Source of the DNA: Mesorhizobium sp.
Lineage (GTDB): Bacteria > Pseudomonadota > Alphaproteobacteria > Rhizobiales > Rhizobiaceae
Reading direction: 5' to 3'
DNA: 64,000 bases
NCBI GenBank assembly: GCA_004020315.1
Contig: SAQG01000003.1
Location: 62,001 to 126,000, forward strand
Below the pieces are notes generated by a model, which was not told the origin of the DNA, made no database searches, and saw only the letters and a program-made list of their open reading frames with translations. A program made the position numbers and the translations under genes. The stretch's first letter is position 1. Each line of letters opens with the position of its first letter. Shown piece by piece: positions 1 to 8,917 of the stretch.

Positions 1-372
1 GCCCAGCTGGCACGCGCCATCGCCCAGGAGCCCAAAATCCTGTTCCTCGACGAACCGACCAATCATCTCGACCCGCGCGCCCGCAGCGAACTTCTCGAAC
101 TCGTATCGCAGTTTGGCATGACCGTCGTGGCGGTGCTTCATGATCTGTCGCTGGTGACGCCATTTGCCACTCGGGTAGCGGTGATGAACGAGGCCCGCCT
201 GCAGGCACTCGCCGGTCCGCGCGAGGCGCTGACCAAGCAGCTGATCCGCGAGATTTTCGGCGTCGACGTGCTTCGGCTGCGCCATCCCACCGAAGACCGC
301 GAACTCACGGTCTTCGAAGTCCCGAACCGTGCCTCTTCACATGCCGATTTGACTAAGGAGCAACATCCGTGA
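1..372 (+). CDS. FecE-type ABC transporter ATP-binding protein (3' part)
   Basis: The reading frame is open from base 1, so the 5' part lies outside the window. About 123 codons remain. They show the end of the signature helix (QLARAIA), Walker B LFLDEPTN, the D-loop NHLD and the switch histidine in VLHDLSL. This is the ATPase of an iron(III)/siderophore/cobalamin-class importer and energises the permease encoded at 1319-2362. Its TGA is nested in the GTG of the following binding-protein gene (GTGA overlap at 369-372), so the genes are one operon with coupled translation. The substrate cannot be told from sequence. Confidence 0.93.
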   Translation, partial: AQLARAIAQEPKILFLDEPTNHLDPRARSELLELVSQFGMTVVAVLHDLSLVTPFATRVAVMNEARLQALAGPREALTKQLIREIFGVDVLRLRHPTEDRELTVFEVPNRASSHADLTKEQHP

Positions 373-1316
373 AACGCCTCGCACTGTCTTTTGCCTCCCT
401 CCTGCTTGCCCAGACCGCCTTCGCTTTCCCCGTAACTGTTGACAGCTGCGGCACGCCGCTGACGTTCGACGCCGCGCCGAAGCGCGCCGTCATCCAGGAT
501 CTGAACATGGCCGAGATGGCCTTCGCGCTGGGGCTGCAACCGTCGATCGTCGGCCTGACCGGCATCACCGGATGGTACAAGGTCGATCCGGAATTCAAGG
601 CCGAGCAGGGCTCGATCCCGGAACTCGCGCCGAAATACCCGACGCTTGAAAATCTCGTCGCGGTCGAGCCCGATTTCTTCTTCGCCGGCTGGTATTACGG
701 CATGAAGCCGGGCGGCGAGGTGACGCCCGATACGCTGGCGCCGCACGGTATCAAGACGCTGGTGCTGACGGAAAGCTGCGTCCATCTCGACAACAACCGC
801 CCCGCTGCCTCGATGGACCTGCTCTACGGCGACATCGAAAAGCTGGGCAAGATTTTTGGCAAGGAAGCCGAGGCGGAAAAACTTGTTTCAGGCTGGAAAA
901 CGCGGCTCGCCGATATCACGGCGAAGGTCGGCGACCGCGAGCGAACGCGGGTGTTTCTCTACGACTCCGGCGAAGACAAGCCCTTCACATCAGGCAAGTT
1001 CGCGATCCCCAGCGCCATGATCGCCGCTGCCGGCGGCGACAACATCATGGCCGACATGCAGACGAGCTGGGGCAACACGGATTGGGAAACGGTCGCTTCC
1101 CGCAATCCGCAGTTCCTGATCCTGCTCGATTACCAGGACGGCGGCGGCTACAGGAAACTGCTCGATTTCCTCAAGGTGCATCCGGCGATGAAGGAGACCG
1201 ACGCGGTCAGGAATGAGCGCTTCGTCGCGCTGCGCTATGCCGAGCTGACGCCGGGACCAGCAAACATCGAGGCGATCGGCAAGATCGCCAAGGCGATGCA
1301 CCCGGAAGCCTTCTGA
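369..1316 (+). CDS. FecB/BtuF-like periplasmic substrate-binding protein
   Basis: This 315-aa protein starts with a GTG overlapping the ATPase stop. Residues 1-19 form a signal peptide (MKRLALSFASLLLAQTAFA), so the mature protein is periplasmic. The two-lobed class III binding-protein pattern is visible: an N-terminal lobe with an LGLQPSIVGLTG segment, a LVAVEPDFFFAG stretch, and a C-terminal lobe with NPQFLILLDYQDGG. Known members capture ferric siderophores, haem, cobalamin or related chelates and deliver them to FecCD permeases. The gene sits between its ATPase and permease with a 2-bp gap downstream. Ligand identity is unknown. Confidence 0.9.
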   Translation: MKRLALSFASLLLAQTAFAFPVTVDSCGTPLTFDAAPKRAVIQDLNMAEMAFALGLQPSIVGLTGITGWYKVDPEFKAEQGSIPELAPKYPTLENLVAVEPDFFFAGWYYGMKPGGEVTPDTLAPHGIKTLVLTESCVHLDNNRPAASMDLLYGDIEKLGKIFGKEAEAEKLVSGWKTRLADITAKVGDRERTRVFLYDSGEDKPFTSGKFAIPSAMIAAAGGDNIMADMQTSWGNTDWETVASRNPQFLILLDYQDGGGYRKLLDFLKVHPAMKETDAVRNERFVALRYAELTPGPANIEAIGKIAKAMHPEAF

Positions 1317-1318
1317 GC

Positions 1319-2362
1319 TTGCGCCACAGGGCGTTCGAACTGGCCATGGCAGCAGGGGCAGCAGCGGTCGCCGCTCTTGCTCTGCTGTCGATCGCCTATG
1401 GATCGACGGTCATAGCGTTGAGCGACGTGGTTGCTGCGCTTGGACATGCGGCCGGGTTGGACGGAGACGTCGTGTCCGGTCCGGTCGGCAAGATCCCGGT
1501 CGCCAAGATCCCGGTCGCCAAGATCGTCGTCGATCTCAGGCTGCCGCGCACGATCATGGCCATCTGTGTCGGCGCCGGCCTGGGCGTCATTGGCGCGCTG
1601 CTGCAGACGGTAACCCGCAATGACCTCGCCGATCCGTTCCTGTTCGGCCTGTCGTCCGGTGCCGCGGCCGGCGCGGTTTCCGTCATCACCATTTTTGGCG
1701 ACCATTTCGGCATCTGGACGTTGCCGATCGCGGCCTTCACGGGCGGCATATTGGCCGCCGGCATCGTGCTTTTGCTGGTTTCGCGGGTGAGGGGGCAAGG
1801 CCCCGAACGGCTGATACTGGCCGGGCTCGCCGTCTCGTTCATGTTCACCGCCTTGACCAACTATCTCGTCTTTGCCGGCGACCAGCGTGCCGCTCACTCG
1901 GTGCTGTTCTGGACGATGGGCGGGCTCGGGCTGGCGCGATGGGACAATATTGGGCTGGCTGCTCTGGGCGCGGGCACCATTCTTGCCTATGCGCTGTGGA
2001 ACCACCGCAGGCTCGATGCCTTCCTGGCCGGCGAAAACGCTGCCGAAAGCCTCGGCGTGCCGGTGGCGCGGATGCGCAGGACGGCATTTCTCGTCGCCGC
2101 ATTCTCAACCGCAATCCTTGTCTCGGTCGCAGGCGTCATAGGTTTTGTCGGGCTGATGATCCCGCATCTGTCCCGGCCTTTGGCGGGCCCGCTACACCTG
2201 CGCCTGATCGTAGCCTGCGCCTTGTTCGGGGCCGTTCTGTTGCTGGCAAGTGACCTTTTGGCGCGCACGCTGCTGCCGCCGCAGGAACTGCCGATCGGCA
2301 TCATAACCAGTTCGGTCGGTGCCTTCTTCGTGGTCACGATGCTCATCCGCAATCGTCCGTGA
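1319..2362 (+). CDS. FecCD family ABC transporter permease
   Basis: This 347-aa polytopic membrane protein starts at TTG two bases after the binding-protein stop. Family hallmarks are RLPRTIMAICVGAGLGVIGALLQ near residues 75-100, a DPFLFGLSSGAAAGA loop, and GFVGLMIPHLSRPLAGP near residues 275-295, which contacts the ATPase. It forms the transmembrane pathway of the importer. An in-frame 15-bp duplication lies before the first conserved motif (separate entry). The start is uncommon, but it gives the expected first transmembrane helix and fits the tight operon spacing. Confidence 0.9.
   Translation: MRHRAFELAMAAGAAAVAALALLSIAYGSTVIALSDVVAALGHAAGLDGDVVSGPVGKIPVAKIPVAKIVVDLRLPRTIMAICVGAGLGVIGALLQTVTRNDLADPFLFGLSSGAAAGAVSVITIFGDHFGIWTLPIAAFTGGILAAGIVLLLVSRVRGQGPERLILAGLAVSFMFTALTNYLVFAGDQRAAHSVLFWTMGGLGLARWDNIGLAALGAGTILAYALWNHRRLDAFLAGENAAESLGVPVARMRRTAFLVAAFSTAILVSVAGVIGFVGLMIPHLSRPLAGPLHLRLIVACALFGAVLLLASDLLARTLLPPQELPIGIITSSVGAFFVVTMLIRNRP
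1490..1525 (+). repeat. In-frame 15-bp tandem duplication in the permease gene
   Basis: Two perfect copies of AAGATCCCGGTCGCC (1490-1504 and 1505-1519) are followed by a 6-bp partial copy. They encode KIPVA-KIPVA-KI just before the conserved RLPRT motif. The copy number is a multiple of three bases, so the frame is kept. It looks like a recent slippage expansion in the periplasmic or loop segment between helices 1 and 2. Confidence 0.85.
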
Positions 2363-2414
2363 TGTGACTGCCAAGCACACTTGCCGGCTTCTGGCACAAC
2401 GCCGCACCTTGAAT

Positions 2415-2434
2415 AGTAAGCACGCTTATAATAT
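2415..2434 (+). promoter_or_regulatory. Candidate MarR operator overlapping a TATAAT box
   Basis: TAAGC-AC-GCTTA (2417-2428) is a perfect inverted repeat. The hexamer TATAAT (2427-2432) begins inside it and ends just before the first ATG of the MarR gene (2435). No convincing -35 element lies 17 bp upstream. MarR proteins commonly autoregulate through palindromes over the -10 region, so self-repression is a reasonable inference. Confidence 0.45.
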
Positions 2435-2923
2435 ATGCCGCTCATGGTTTCCGACGGCATCGACAGATTGGGCTTTTTGATCCACGACGTGCAGCGCCTG
2501 ATGCGCAAGCGCTTCGAGGCGAGGGCCAGCGGGCTCGGCCTTTCCTCGGCGCAATGGCGGCTTATGGTCCGCGTCGCCAAGGAAGAAGGCATCACGCAGG
2601 CACGGCTCGCCGAGCTCCTCGAGATTGAGCCGATCAGCGTGTCGCGCCTGGTCGACCGCATGGAGGAGGGCGGCTGGATAGAGCGCCGTTCCGACGCCGC
2701 CGACCGCCGCGTCCGCATGATCTTCCCGACCGCCAAAGCGAGCGAGGCTTATGCAGAAATCAAGAGCCTTGCTGGCGAAGTCTATGAAGAATCGCTGACC
2801 GGCGTGTCGCCGCAAGATCGCTGCATCCTGATCAAGGCACTGGAGGCGATGGCCAAGAATTTGGCGGATGACGAGACGGCGTGCGGCGAAAAAGTCGAGA
2901 GTACAGAAGGCGCAGCAGCATGA
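2435..2923 (+). CDS. MarR family transcriptional regulator
   Basis: A 162-aa winged-helix regulator. The recognition region reads ITQARLAELLEIEPISVSRLVDRMEEGGWIERR, followed by the wing DAADRRVRMIFPT, both classic for MarR/SlyA/EmrR. It is the first gene of a three-gene efflux cassette and its stop overlaps the next ATG (ATGA at 2920), so it probably represses the EmrAB-like pump until a toxic ligand binds. No Shine-Dalgarno precedes 2435. A second ATG at 2444 (MVSDGIDRLG) could be the true, perhaps leaderless, start given the TATAAT at 2427-2432. Confidence 0.93.
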   Translation: MPLMVSDGIDRLGFLIHDVQRLMRKRFEARASGLGLSSAQWRLMVRVAKEEGITQARLAELLEIEPISVSRLVDRMEEGGWIERRSDAADRRVRMIFPTAKASEAYAEIKSLAGEVYEESLTGVSPQDRCILIKALEAMAKNLADDETACGEKVESTEGAAA

Positions 2924-4098
2924 ACGCGGTAGCCAAGGTAGATGAGAATGCGACCAAGCTGGAGATGGAAGCTCCCGCGCAGCCCGCGGCAGCTCCGGTG
3001 GCAGTCGCTCCGCAGGTAGAACCGGCGCCGGTGGCGCCGAAGAAGAAGCGCCGTACCGGCCGCTTCCTTTTGATGTTTGCACTCCCCGTGGCACTGGTCG
3101 CCGGCGGCAGCTACGTCTGGGTGACCGGCGGCCGTTATCAGGAGACCGAGAACGCCAATCTGCAGCAGGCCAAGGTGTCGATCGCCGCCGATACCGCGGG
3201 CCGCATCGTTCAGGTCCACATTTTCGACAACCAGTCCGTCAACCAGGGCGACGTGCTGTTCGCCATCGATCCCCAGCCCTACCGGATCGCGCTGGCGCAA
3301 GCCGACGCCGCGGTGGCCGGCGCGCGCCTCAATGTCGAGCAGCTGCGCGCGGGCTACAGCCAGGCGGTTGCACAGGAGAAGTCCGACGCCAGCCAGGTCG
3401 ACTACGCGCAGTCGCAATTCGACCGGGCTGCCGACCTTGCCCGCAAGGGCATCAACGCCAAGTCGTCGCTGGACGAGGCCAGGAACGACCTCGACAAGGC
3501 CAAGCAGCAACTGGCTGCGGCCGAGCAGGGCATCCTCAGCGCCAGGGCAGCGCTTGGCGGCAATCCCGATATCGAGACCGACAGGCATCCGACCGTGATG
3601 GCGGCGCTCGCCGCACGCGACAAGGCTGCCTACGATTTGGCGCAGACTACGGTCAGGGCGCCAGCCGACGGCATCATCAGCCAGGCTGCCTCGTTCAAGG
3701 TCGGCCAGTATGTCGGCTCGGGTACGCCGCTGTTTTCGCTGGTCGAGACCGGCGACACCTGGGTCGATGCTAATTTCAAGGAAACCCAGCTCACTAATAT
3801 GAAGCCCGGCCAGAAGGCTGAAATCGTCGTCGACACCTATCCGGGCAAGACGTTCGAAGCCACGGTCGAGGCGATCGGCGCCGGCACTGGAGCCGAGTTC
3901 TCGCTGTTGCCCGCCCAGAATGCCACCGGCAACTGGGTCAAGGTCACCCAGCGCATTCCGGTGCGTCTGCGACTGGCCGATGCCGACGCCAAGATGGCGC
4001 TGCGCACCGGCATGAGCGCGACCGTCACCGTAGACACCGGCGTTTCCCGCGGGTTTCCGAGCCTCTTCGGCCACGCCACCGCGGGTGAGGCGCAATAG
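2920..4098 (+). CDS. emrA: EmrA/HlyD-type membrane fusion protein
   Basis: This 392-aa periplasmic adaptor is anchored by one transmembrane segment near residues 46-65 (FLLMFALPVALVAGGSYVWV), after a cytoplasmic Ala/Pro-rich leader. It has a biotinyl-lipoyl-like half (TAGRIVQVHIFDNQSVNQGD), a coiled-coil hairpin with Gln/Ala-rich repeats around residues 140-220, and the second lipoyl half (VRAPADGIISQAASFKVGQYV). The start is the ATG overlapping the MarR stop; an in-frame GTG at 2881 is upstream but inside marR. It would link the DHA2 pump at 4445 to an outer membrane channel, which is not encoded here. Confidence 0.92.
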   Translation: MNAVAKVDENATKLEMEAPAQPAAAPVAVAPQVEPAPVAPKKKRRTGRFLLMFALPVALVAGGSYVWVTGGRYQETENANLQQAKVSIAADTAGRIVQVHIFDNQSVNQGDVLFAIDPQPYRIALAQADAAVAGARLNVEQLRAGYSQAVAQEKSDASQVDYAQSQFDRAADLARKGINAKSSLDEARNDLDKAKQQLAAAEQGILSARAALGGNPDIETDRHPTVMAALAARDKAAYDLAQTTVRAPADGIISQAASFKVGQYVGSGTPLFSLVETGDTWVDANFKETQLTNMKPGQKAEIVVDTYPGKTFEATVEAIGAGTGAEFSLLPAQNATGNWVKVTQRIPVRLRLADADAKMALRTGMSATVTVDTGVSRGFPSLFGHATAGEAQ

Positions 4099-4444
4099 AC
4101 CACCTCGTTCCATTGGATGATGAGGTCTGAGACACAACGAGTAGAATGCAGGCCGCGCAGGGAGAGGAACGCAGCTGACAGGATTGGTCCGACGGGAGAT
4201 GCATTAGGGGTTGAGGTTTGGACCGGCTGCATTGCGGCCTGACCGAAGCCTGAGCAACTCGAGGCAAGCCCCTTTGGTCCTCAGGTTTCCGGGCGGCAGG
4301 CGCCCGTTTTATCGAGACGCTCGGTCGATGTACCCCCCAATCGATAGTCGCGTCCCACCGCGATGAGGGTCTCTCCATTACGGAAGGCCGCGCCGCCCGG
4401 AAGCCTCGTGTACACGTTTTTGTTACCTGCCGGAAGTTCCCATC
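4099..4444. other. 346-bp gap between emrA-like and emrB-like genes
   Basis: No supported gene. The spacing is unusually large for an emrAB pair. A short hairpin, GGGCG-GCAGG-CGCCC (4291-4305), followed by GTTTTA could attenuate read-through, but the T-run is only four bases. The pump gene therefore may have extra regulation or its own promoter here; none is obvious by eye. Confidence 0.4.
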
Positions 4445-5974
4445 ATGAGCACGCCAGAACCCTTTCGCGAAGTACCGCATCGCGGCCTGATCACCATTGC
4501 GATCATGCTGGCGACGGTCATGCAGGTGCTCGACACCACCATCGCCAATGTGGCGCTGCCGTCGATGGTCGGCGACCTTGGCGCGTCGACCGACACCATC
4601 AACTGGGTGCTGACCTCCTACATCGTTGCCGCCGCCATCATGACGCCGGTCACCGGCTGGCTGGCCGATCGCTTCGGGCGCAAGGAGCTGTTCCTGACGG
4701 CGGCGGTTGGCTTCGTCGTCTTCTCCATGCTGTGCGGCGTGGCGTGGAGCCTGGAGACCATGGTGCTGTTTCGCCTGATGCAAGGCGTATTCGGCGCGGC
4801 GATCGTGCCGCTGTCGCAGATCTTCCTGCTCGACATCAACCCGAAGGAACGCCACGGCCAGGCGATGGCCATCTGGGGCGCCGGCATCATGGTCGGACCG
4901 ATCATCGGCCCGACGCTGGGCGGCTGGCTGACCGAGAGCTTCAACTGGCGCTGGGTGTTCTTCATCAACCTGCCGATCGGCATCATCGCCTTTCTCGGCA
5001 TGGCCGCCTATCTGCCGAGCATCGCCAGACGCGTGCGCGGCTTCGATTTCTTCGGCTTTGCCATGCTCTCGCTCGGCGTCGGCGCGCTGCAGCTCATGCT
5101 CGACCGCGGCGGCGACGCCGACTGGTTCTCCTCGGTTGAGATCTGGATCGAACTTGGCCTGGCGGTCACTGGTTTCTGGGTGTTCACAATTCATCTCCTG
5201 AGCGCCGAAAACCCGTTCATCGACCCGAAGATCTTCCTCGACCGCAATTTCGCGACCGGACTGGTTTTCATTTTCATCATCGGCGTCATCCTTCTGGCCA
5301 GCCTGGCGCTACTGCCGCCGATGCTGTCGACGATCTTCGGCTATCCGACCATTACCACCGGCGTCGTGATGGCGCCGCGCGGCGTCGGCACGATGATCTC
5401 GATGCTCGTCGTCGGCCGCATCATGCACAGGGTCGATCCAAGGCTGCTGGTGATGATCGGACTGGGACTTACGGCGCAGTCTCTCTACACGATGTCGGGC
5501 TTCTCGCCGCAGATGGACAACTGGCTGATCCTGACCTCGGGCGTCATTCAGGGGCTCGGGCTGGGCCTGGTCTTCGTGCCGCTCTCCACCATTGCCTTTG
5601 CCACGCTCGATGTGCGCTTCCGCACCGACGCCACGGCGCTGTTTTCCCTGGTGCGCAACATCGGCTCGTCGATTGGCATCTCGATCGTTTCGGTCATGCT
5701 GGTGCGCAACACGCAGATCAACCATCCCGAGCTCTCGACCTACATCAATCCGTTCAACCCCAACCTCTGGGCAGCCTCGCCGGCCGCGGCTGGCGGCGAT
5801 CCGGCGGCGCTGTCGCAGATCGACAGGCTGATCAACCAGCAGTCGCTGATGATCTCCTACATCACCGACTTCAAGCTGATGATGGTGGTGACGCTGGTTG
5901 CGTTCCCGCTGGTCTTCCTGCTGCGCAAGCCGCAGAAGGCGCCGGCGGCTGCACCGGCCGCGCATATGGACTGA
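4445..5974 (+). CDS. emrB: EmrB/QacA (DHA2) family MFS multidrug efflux pump
   Basis: This 509-aa inner-membrane drug:proton antiporter has the 14-helix DHA2 layout. Motif D1 (VLDTTIANVALPSM) lies in helix 1, motif A (GWLADRFGRKELF) between helices 2 and 3, and antiporter motif C-like GIMVGPIIGPTLGGWL in helix 5. Length is standard for EmrB. It should work with the adaptor at 2920-4098 and be controlled by the MarR regulator upstream. The substrate range cannot be inferred. The next gene converges from the other strand 45 bp downstream. Confidence 0.94.
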   Translation: MSTPEPFREVPHRGLITIAIMLATVMQVLDTTIANVALPSMVGDLGASTDTINWVLTSYIVAAAIMTPVTGWLADRFGRKELFLTAAVGFVVFSMLCGVAWSLETMVLFRLMQGVFGAAIVPLSQIFLLDINPKERHGQAMAIWGAGIMVGPIIGPTLGGWLTESFNWRWVFFINLPIGIIAFLGMAAYLPSIARRVRGFDFFGFAMLSLGVGALQLMLDRGGDADWFSSVEIWIELGLAVTGFWVFTIHLLSAENPFIDPKIFLDRNFATGLVFIFIIGVILLASLALLPPMLSTIFGYPTITTGVVMAPRGVGTMISMLVVGRIMHRVDPRLLVMIGLGLTAQSLYTMSGFSPQMDNWLILTSGVIQGLGLGLVFVPLSTIAFATLDVRFRTDATALFSLVRNIGSSIGISIVSVMLVRNTQINHPELSTYINPFNPNLWAASPAAAGGDPAALSQIDRLINQQSLMISYITDFKLMMVVTLVAFPLVFLLRKPQKAPAAAPAAHMD

Positions 5975-6019
5975 TGTCTGGGCGCTACGAGCCAATTGCG
6001 GTCTGTTTGCCCTGAATTC

Positions 6020-6535
6020 CTATCTGCCCAGAACAAGCGCCCAGTAGCGCAGCGAGCTGTCGCGGCCGTCCCGCACATAGGCCAGACCAAAGCGGGTGAA
6101 GCGCCGGTCGAGCATGTTGCGGCGATGGCCGGCCGAATGCATCCAGATGTCGAACAGCTTCTGCTGATCGAAACGGCCCTCGGCGATGTTTTCGGCGGCA
6201 GCACCGGCAATGCCGTTGCCCTTGACGCGCGAGGCAAATCCCTTGCCCCAGCCCGTGGTGTGGGTCATGCGGCCGCCGCGCGCCATATAGCCGGCCTGCT
6301 GCAGGGCTGCCTGTTCGAGCTGGGGGTCGGGGACAAGCGGTCCGAAACCGGCTGAGGCGCGGATGTCCGCCAGCGTGCCAACGGCAGAGGCGGAAACACC
6401 TGCGCCTTCGCCGGTGGGCAGCACGGTGGCGCAGGCAGCAAGCCCGGCCAGCGCGGCAAGGCCGACAGCCCTAAGCAGCATTCGCCTGTTTAAGCTTGAT
6501 CGGACTTCGGAATTTTCGATTTTCGCAACGGTCAT
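6020..6535 (-). CDS. CAP/SCP-domain lipoprotein
   Basis: A 171-aa exported protein. The N-terminus has a twin-arginine-like NRRMLLR followed by a hydrophobic stretch and the lipobox LAAC, so it is probably lipidated at Cys35. The rest is a bacterial CAP (SCP/PR-1) domain: ADIRASAGFGPLVPDPQLEQAA, the HTTG segment, AAENIAEG and WMHSAGHRRNML, which carry the usual His/Glu cavity residues. CAP proteins are secreted or surface proteins whose biochemical role in bacteria is mostly unclear. It converges with the emrB-like gene. Confidence 0.88.
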   Translation of the reverse strand: MTVAKIENSEVRSSLNRRMLLRAVGLAALAGLAACATVLPTGEGAGVSASAVGTLADIRASAGFGPLVPDPQLEQAALQQAGYMARGGRMTHTTGWGKGFASRVKGNGIAGAAAENIAEGRFDQQKLFDIWMHSAGHRRNMLDRRFTRFGLAYVRDGRDSSLRYWALVLGR

Positions 6536-6596
6536 GCCCGCCTGACATAGCGGTGATCATGGCTTTTGCCGGGCAGGCGCTCAAAAATCTTGCGAG

Positions 6597-6890
6597 GTGC
6601 GCGATGTGCCACGCGACAAATATCCTCTTCTGGTCACCTTTACCGACATCGCCGACCCGAAGACCGTCACCAAGGTCGATCCCGACAATCTCGCCGCCAC
6701 CTTCGGGCCGGGCGTGGCGCTCAAGCGCATCACGCTTGAAATTACCGATGAAAAAGTGACCGAGGGCCGAACTGCCAGGCTGCTTCCTTATCTCAAGTCT
6801 GGAAAAGCGTGCATCCCGCTGAACAAGAATTTGGCTTTCGGCGATCCAATGCGGAATGTTCTCAACGACCGATTCTGGAGGAAACTATGA
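6597..6890 (+). CDS. Orphan ORF, probably an N-terminally truncated conserved hypothetical protein
   Basis: A 97-aa frame with first usable codon GTG at 6597; the frame is open upstream only to 6546 and has no ribosome site. The sequence is protein-like: DKYPLLVTFTDIADPKTVTKVDP, then GPGVALKRITLEITDEKVTEG and a basic end FWRKL. It reads like the C-terminal domain of a larger periplasmic or hypothetical protein. The lack of a start signal and upstream region suggests a 5'-truncated remnant. No function is assigned. Confidence 0.5.
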   Translation: MRDVPRDKYPLLVTFTDIADPKTVTKVDPDNLAATFGPGVALKRITLEITDEKVTEGRTARLLPYLKSGKACIPLNKNLAFGDPMRNVLNDRFWRKL

Positions 6891-7174
6891 CAACAGCCAT
6901 GTCGAAAGTATGCTCCAGGTCTGGCTGTCGAAGGTAACCAACTCGGCGTTGCACGATATCCACCGATTCAGAAGAGGTTTTTCGCGATCCGAGTGCTCCC
7001 GAAGAAACACCGACTGCGGCTCAAGCCGCCGGAAAGCGGAATGGCAGCTATTGATCGACACTGACAACGGTCCGGACATTCAGACCGCGCGACACCCGAA
7101 CGGACCAGCTCATCATCCATCCTTGTCGCCGGACGTAGCTCTATCCCCGAAGATTCTTCTTCCCGTTTCGGCGA

Positions 7175-8917
7175 TCAATCCTGGGGCGGATCGTAAGGCT
7201 TGGCGGCCCGTTGAGCGACGCGCTCGCGGTACCTCGCGTCGGTTCCACTTCGGTTTTCCGGCTTGGTAAGCGTTTCGACAGGCTTCCCGAGGACGACCAG
7301 CAGCGTGTCCCATTCTTCCTGGCCCAGTGTCTTGTAGCGGTACTCCAGACCCGGCGAAGCCAGGAGCTGCTCGATCTCAGGCCGCGCGAAAGAGGCCGCA
7401 GGGCCAATGCGGCGAAAGCCGCTTCGCACGGCATCGGTAGCCGCGGTCAGGTCGCTGAAGCCATACTTGCCCGGATCGTAGACGGAGTACTCGCGCAGCA
7501 GCCGCAACAGGTCGGGCACGGCATCGACGCCGCGGTCGCCCTGGCGCTTGATCAGGCCGGTGGCAAAGCGGCTGACCGCCGGATCGGCGAGAATCGCGCG
7601 CTCTTCCGGCAGAGGATCGGCGTATGCACCTACAGGGAGGCCGGCCAGGGCATTGATCCAGTGGCGCGCCTCCTTCTTGTCGGTGGCCGCGAGGTAGCGG
7701 CGGGCGGCGAGCCGCCGCAGATCGGCGGAGTCGCCATCGACCTGTTTGATGATCGCCCACAGCCCGTCTGAGGATCGCACCCGCGGGTCCTCCAAGATGC
7801 GAACCAGCAGACGCCGGTCGCTCTCGCCGAGCGGCTGGTCGTTCGCGCGGAACGAGTCCATCCACTGATTGGCGAGCGCGAACGCGGGATTGCTCACCGG
7901 CTTACGCGGATCGTCGAGCGCTCTGGCAAGTTCCTCGCGCGTTCTCGTTTTCGCCGCTTCCATATTCACGCCGCGCGAAACGCTGGTGTGGTCGAGTAGC
8001 AGCCGGTTGACCGGAACCTCGGCGTACATCCTTCCGTCACCGAGCCGCCGACGCGCCCAGCCGAACCGGAAGTTCTCGATCCCGCCTGAAGTCCCGATCA
8101 GCAACGGCGCCGCCGGGGCAAAGATCGACAGGATCGACTGCCGCAGCAGCACCTGTTCACCGGCGTCGGTGATGGTGAGCGCCTTGCGGTGGGGTGCGGA
8201 GGGTTCGAGCGACCAATCCACCCGTCCCGATCGGGGCTTGGAATCGGGCAGGGCAGGGCCGTCCTCGATCGCGATGGTGAAGCCGGGTTCGGGGGCGTCG
8301 TCGCTTTGCAGCAGCGCCTTGCCCTCTGACATCATCAGGTTCCATTCGGCTTCCAGCGCGCGCTGAGGGGCGAGCGGATCGGAGGCATCGTAGCGCCGCT
8401 CTTCCAGCAGGCCATGCCCGATGACGGTGCTTCGTTTGCCGGGCGTCGAGTCCGGCACGACGCGATAGGTATTGGAATGACCGCGAGGGGTCTGGACGCG
8501 GACCGAAGTGACGCCCGGGGTCTTGAGCAAGGCCGCGCACAATGCATCGCAACGGCCCTCGAACGGGCGGGCGAGGAGAATGTCGCCCTTGAGCGCAATC
8601 GGTGCGCTCGACTGAATGTCCGGCTCCTCCAGGCTGGCCAGCATGCCCCTCGCCCAGGTGAGGCCTGGCTGGGGGATGGTCCAGAACAGTGCCAGCGTCG
8701 CGGCGCCCGACATGACGTTCAGAGAAACCCCTGAAAGGAAACTTCCGAGCAGCAAGCGGAACAGCGCGAAGGCGACGCCATACATGAAGGCCGTTGGCAT
8801 CGACGCGAGTATGAGCCCCGGAATGATCAGGAAACTGCCGATGATGACCAGCCATGGCATTGTCAGCGCCACGAACGCGCCGACGCCGGTGATGATCAAG
8901 TAAGTCTTCAACCACAT
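7175..8917 (-). CDS. Large membrane-anchored protein of unknown function
   Basis: I do not recognise this 580-aa protein. The first 90 residues hold three hydrophobic segments (about residues 5-38, 42-63 and 68-86), and the remainder is a large soluble region. That region includes a Cys pair (GRCDALCAALLKTPGV) near residue 123 and an Ala/Arg-rich C-terminal half (residues 330-540) resembling a helical repeat fold: DLRRLAARRYLAATDKKEA, VDAVPDLLRLLREY. It stands alone on its strand with no operon partner. An envelope-associated scaffold or sensor is possible, but that is a guess. Confidence 0.75.
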   Translation of the reverse strand: MWLKTYLIITGVGAFVALTMPWLVIIGSFLIIPGLILASMPTAFMYGVAFALFRLLLGSFLSGVSLNVMSGAATLALFWTIPQPGLTWARGMLASLEEPDIQSSAPIALKGDILLARPFEGRCDALCAALLKTPGVTSVRVQTPRGHSNTYRVVPDSTPGKRSTVIGHGLLEERRYDASDPLAPQRALEAEWNLMMSEGKALLQSDDAPEPGFTIAIEDGPALPDSKPRSGRVDWSLEPSAPHRKALTITDAGEQVLLRQSILSIFAPAAPLLIGTSGGIENFRFGWARRRLGDGRMYAEVPVNRLLLDHTSVSRGVNMEAAKTRTREELARALDDPRKPVSNPAFALANQWMDSFRANDQPLGESDRRLLVRILEDPRVRSSDGLWAIIKQVDGDSADLRRLAARRYLAATDKKEARHWINALAGLPVGAYADPLPEERAILADPAVSRFATGLIKRQGDRGVDAVPDLLRLLREYSVYDPGKYGFSDLTAATDAVRSGFRRIGPAASFARPEIEQLLASPGLEYRYKTLGQEEWDTLLVVLGKPVETLTKPENRSGTDARYRERVAQRAAKPYDPPQD

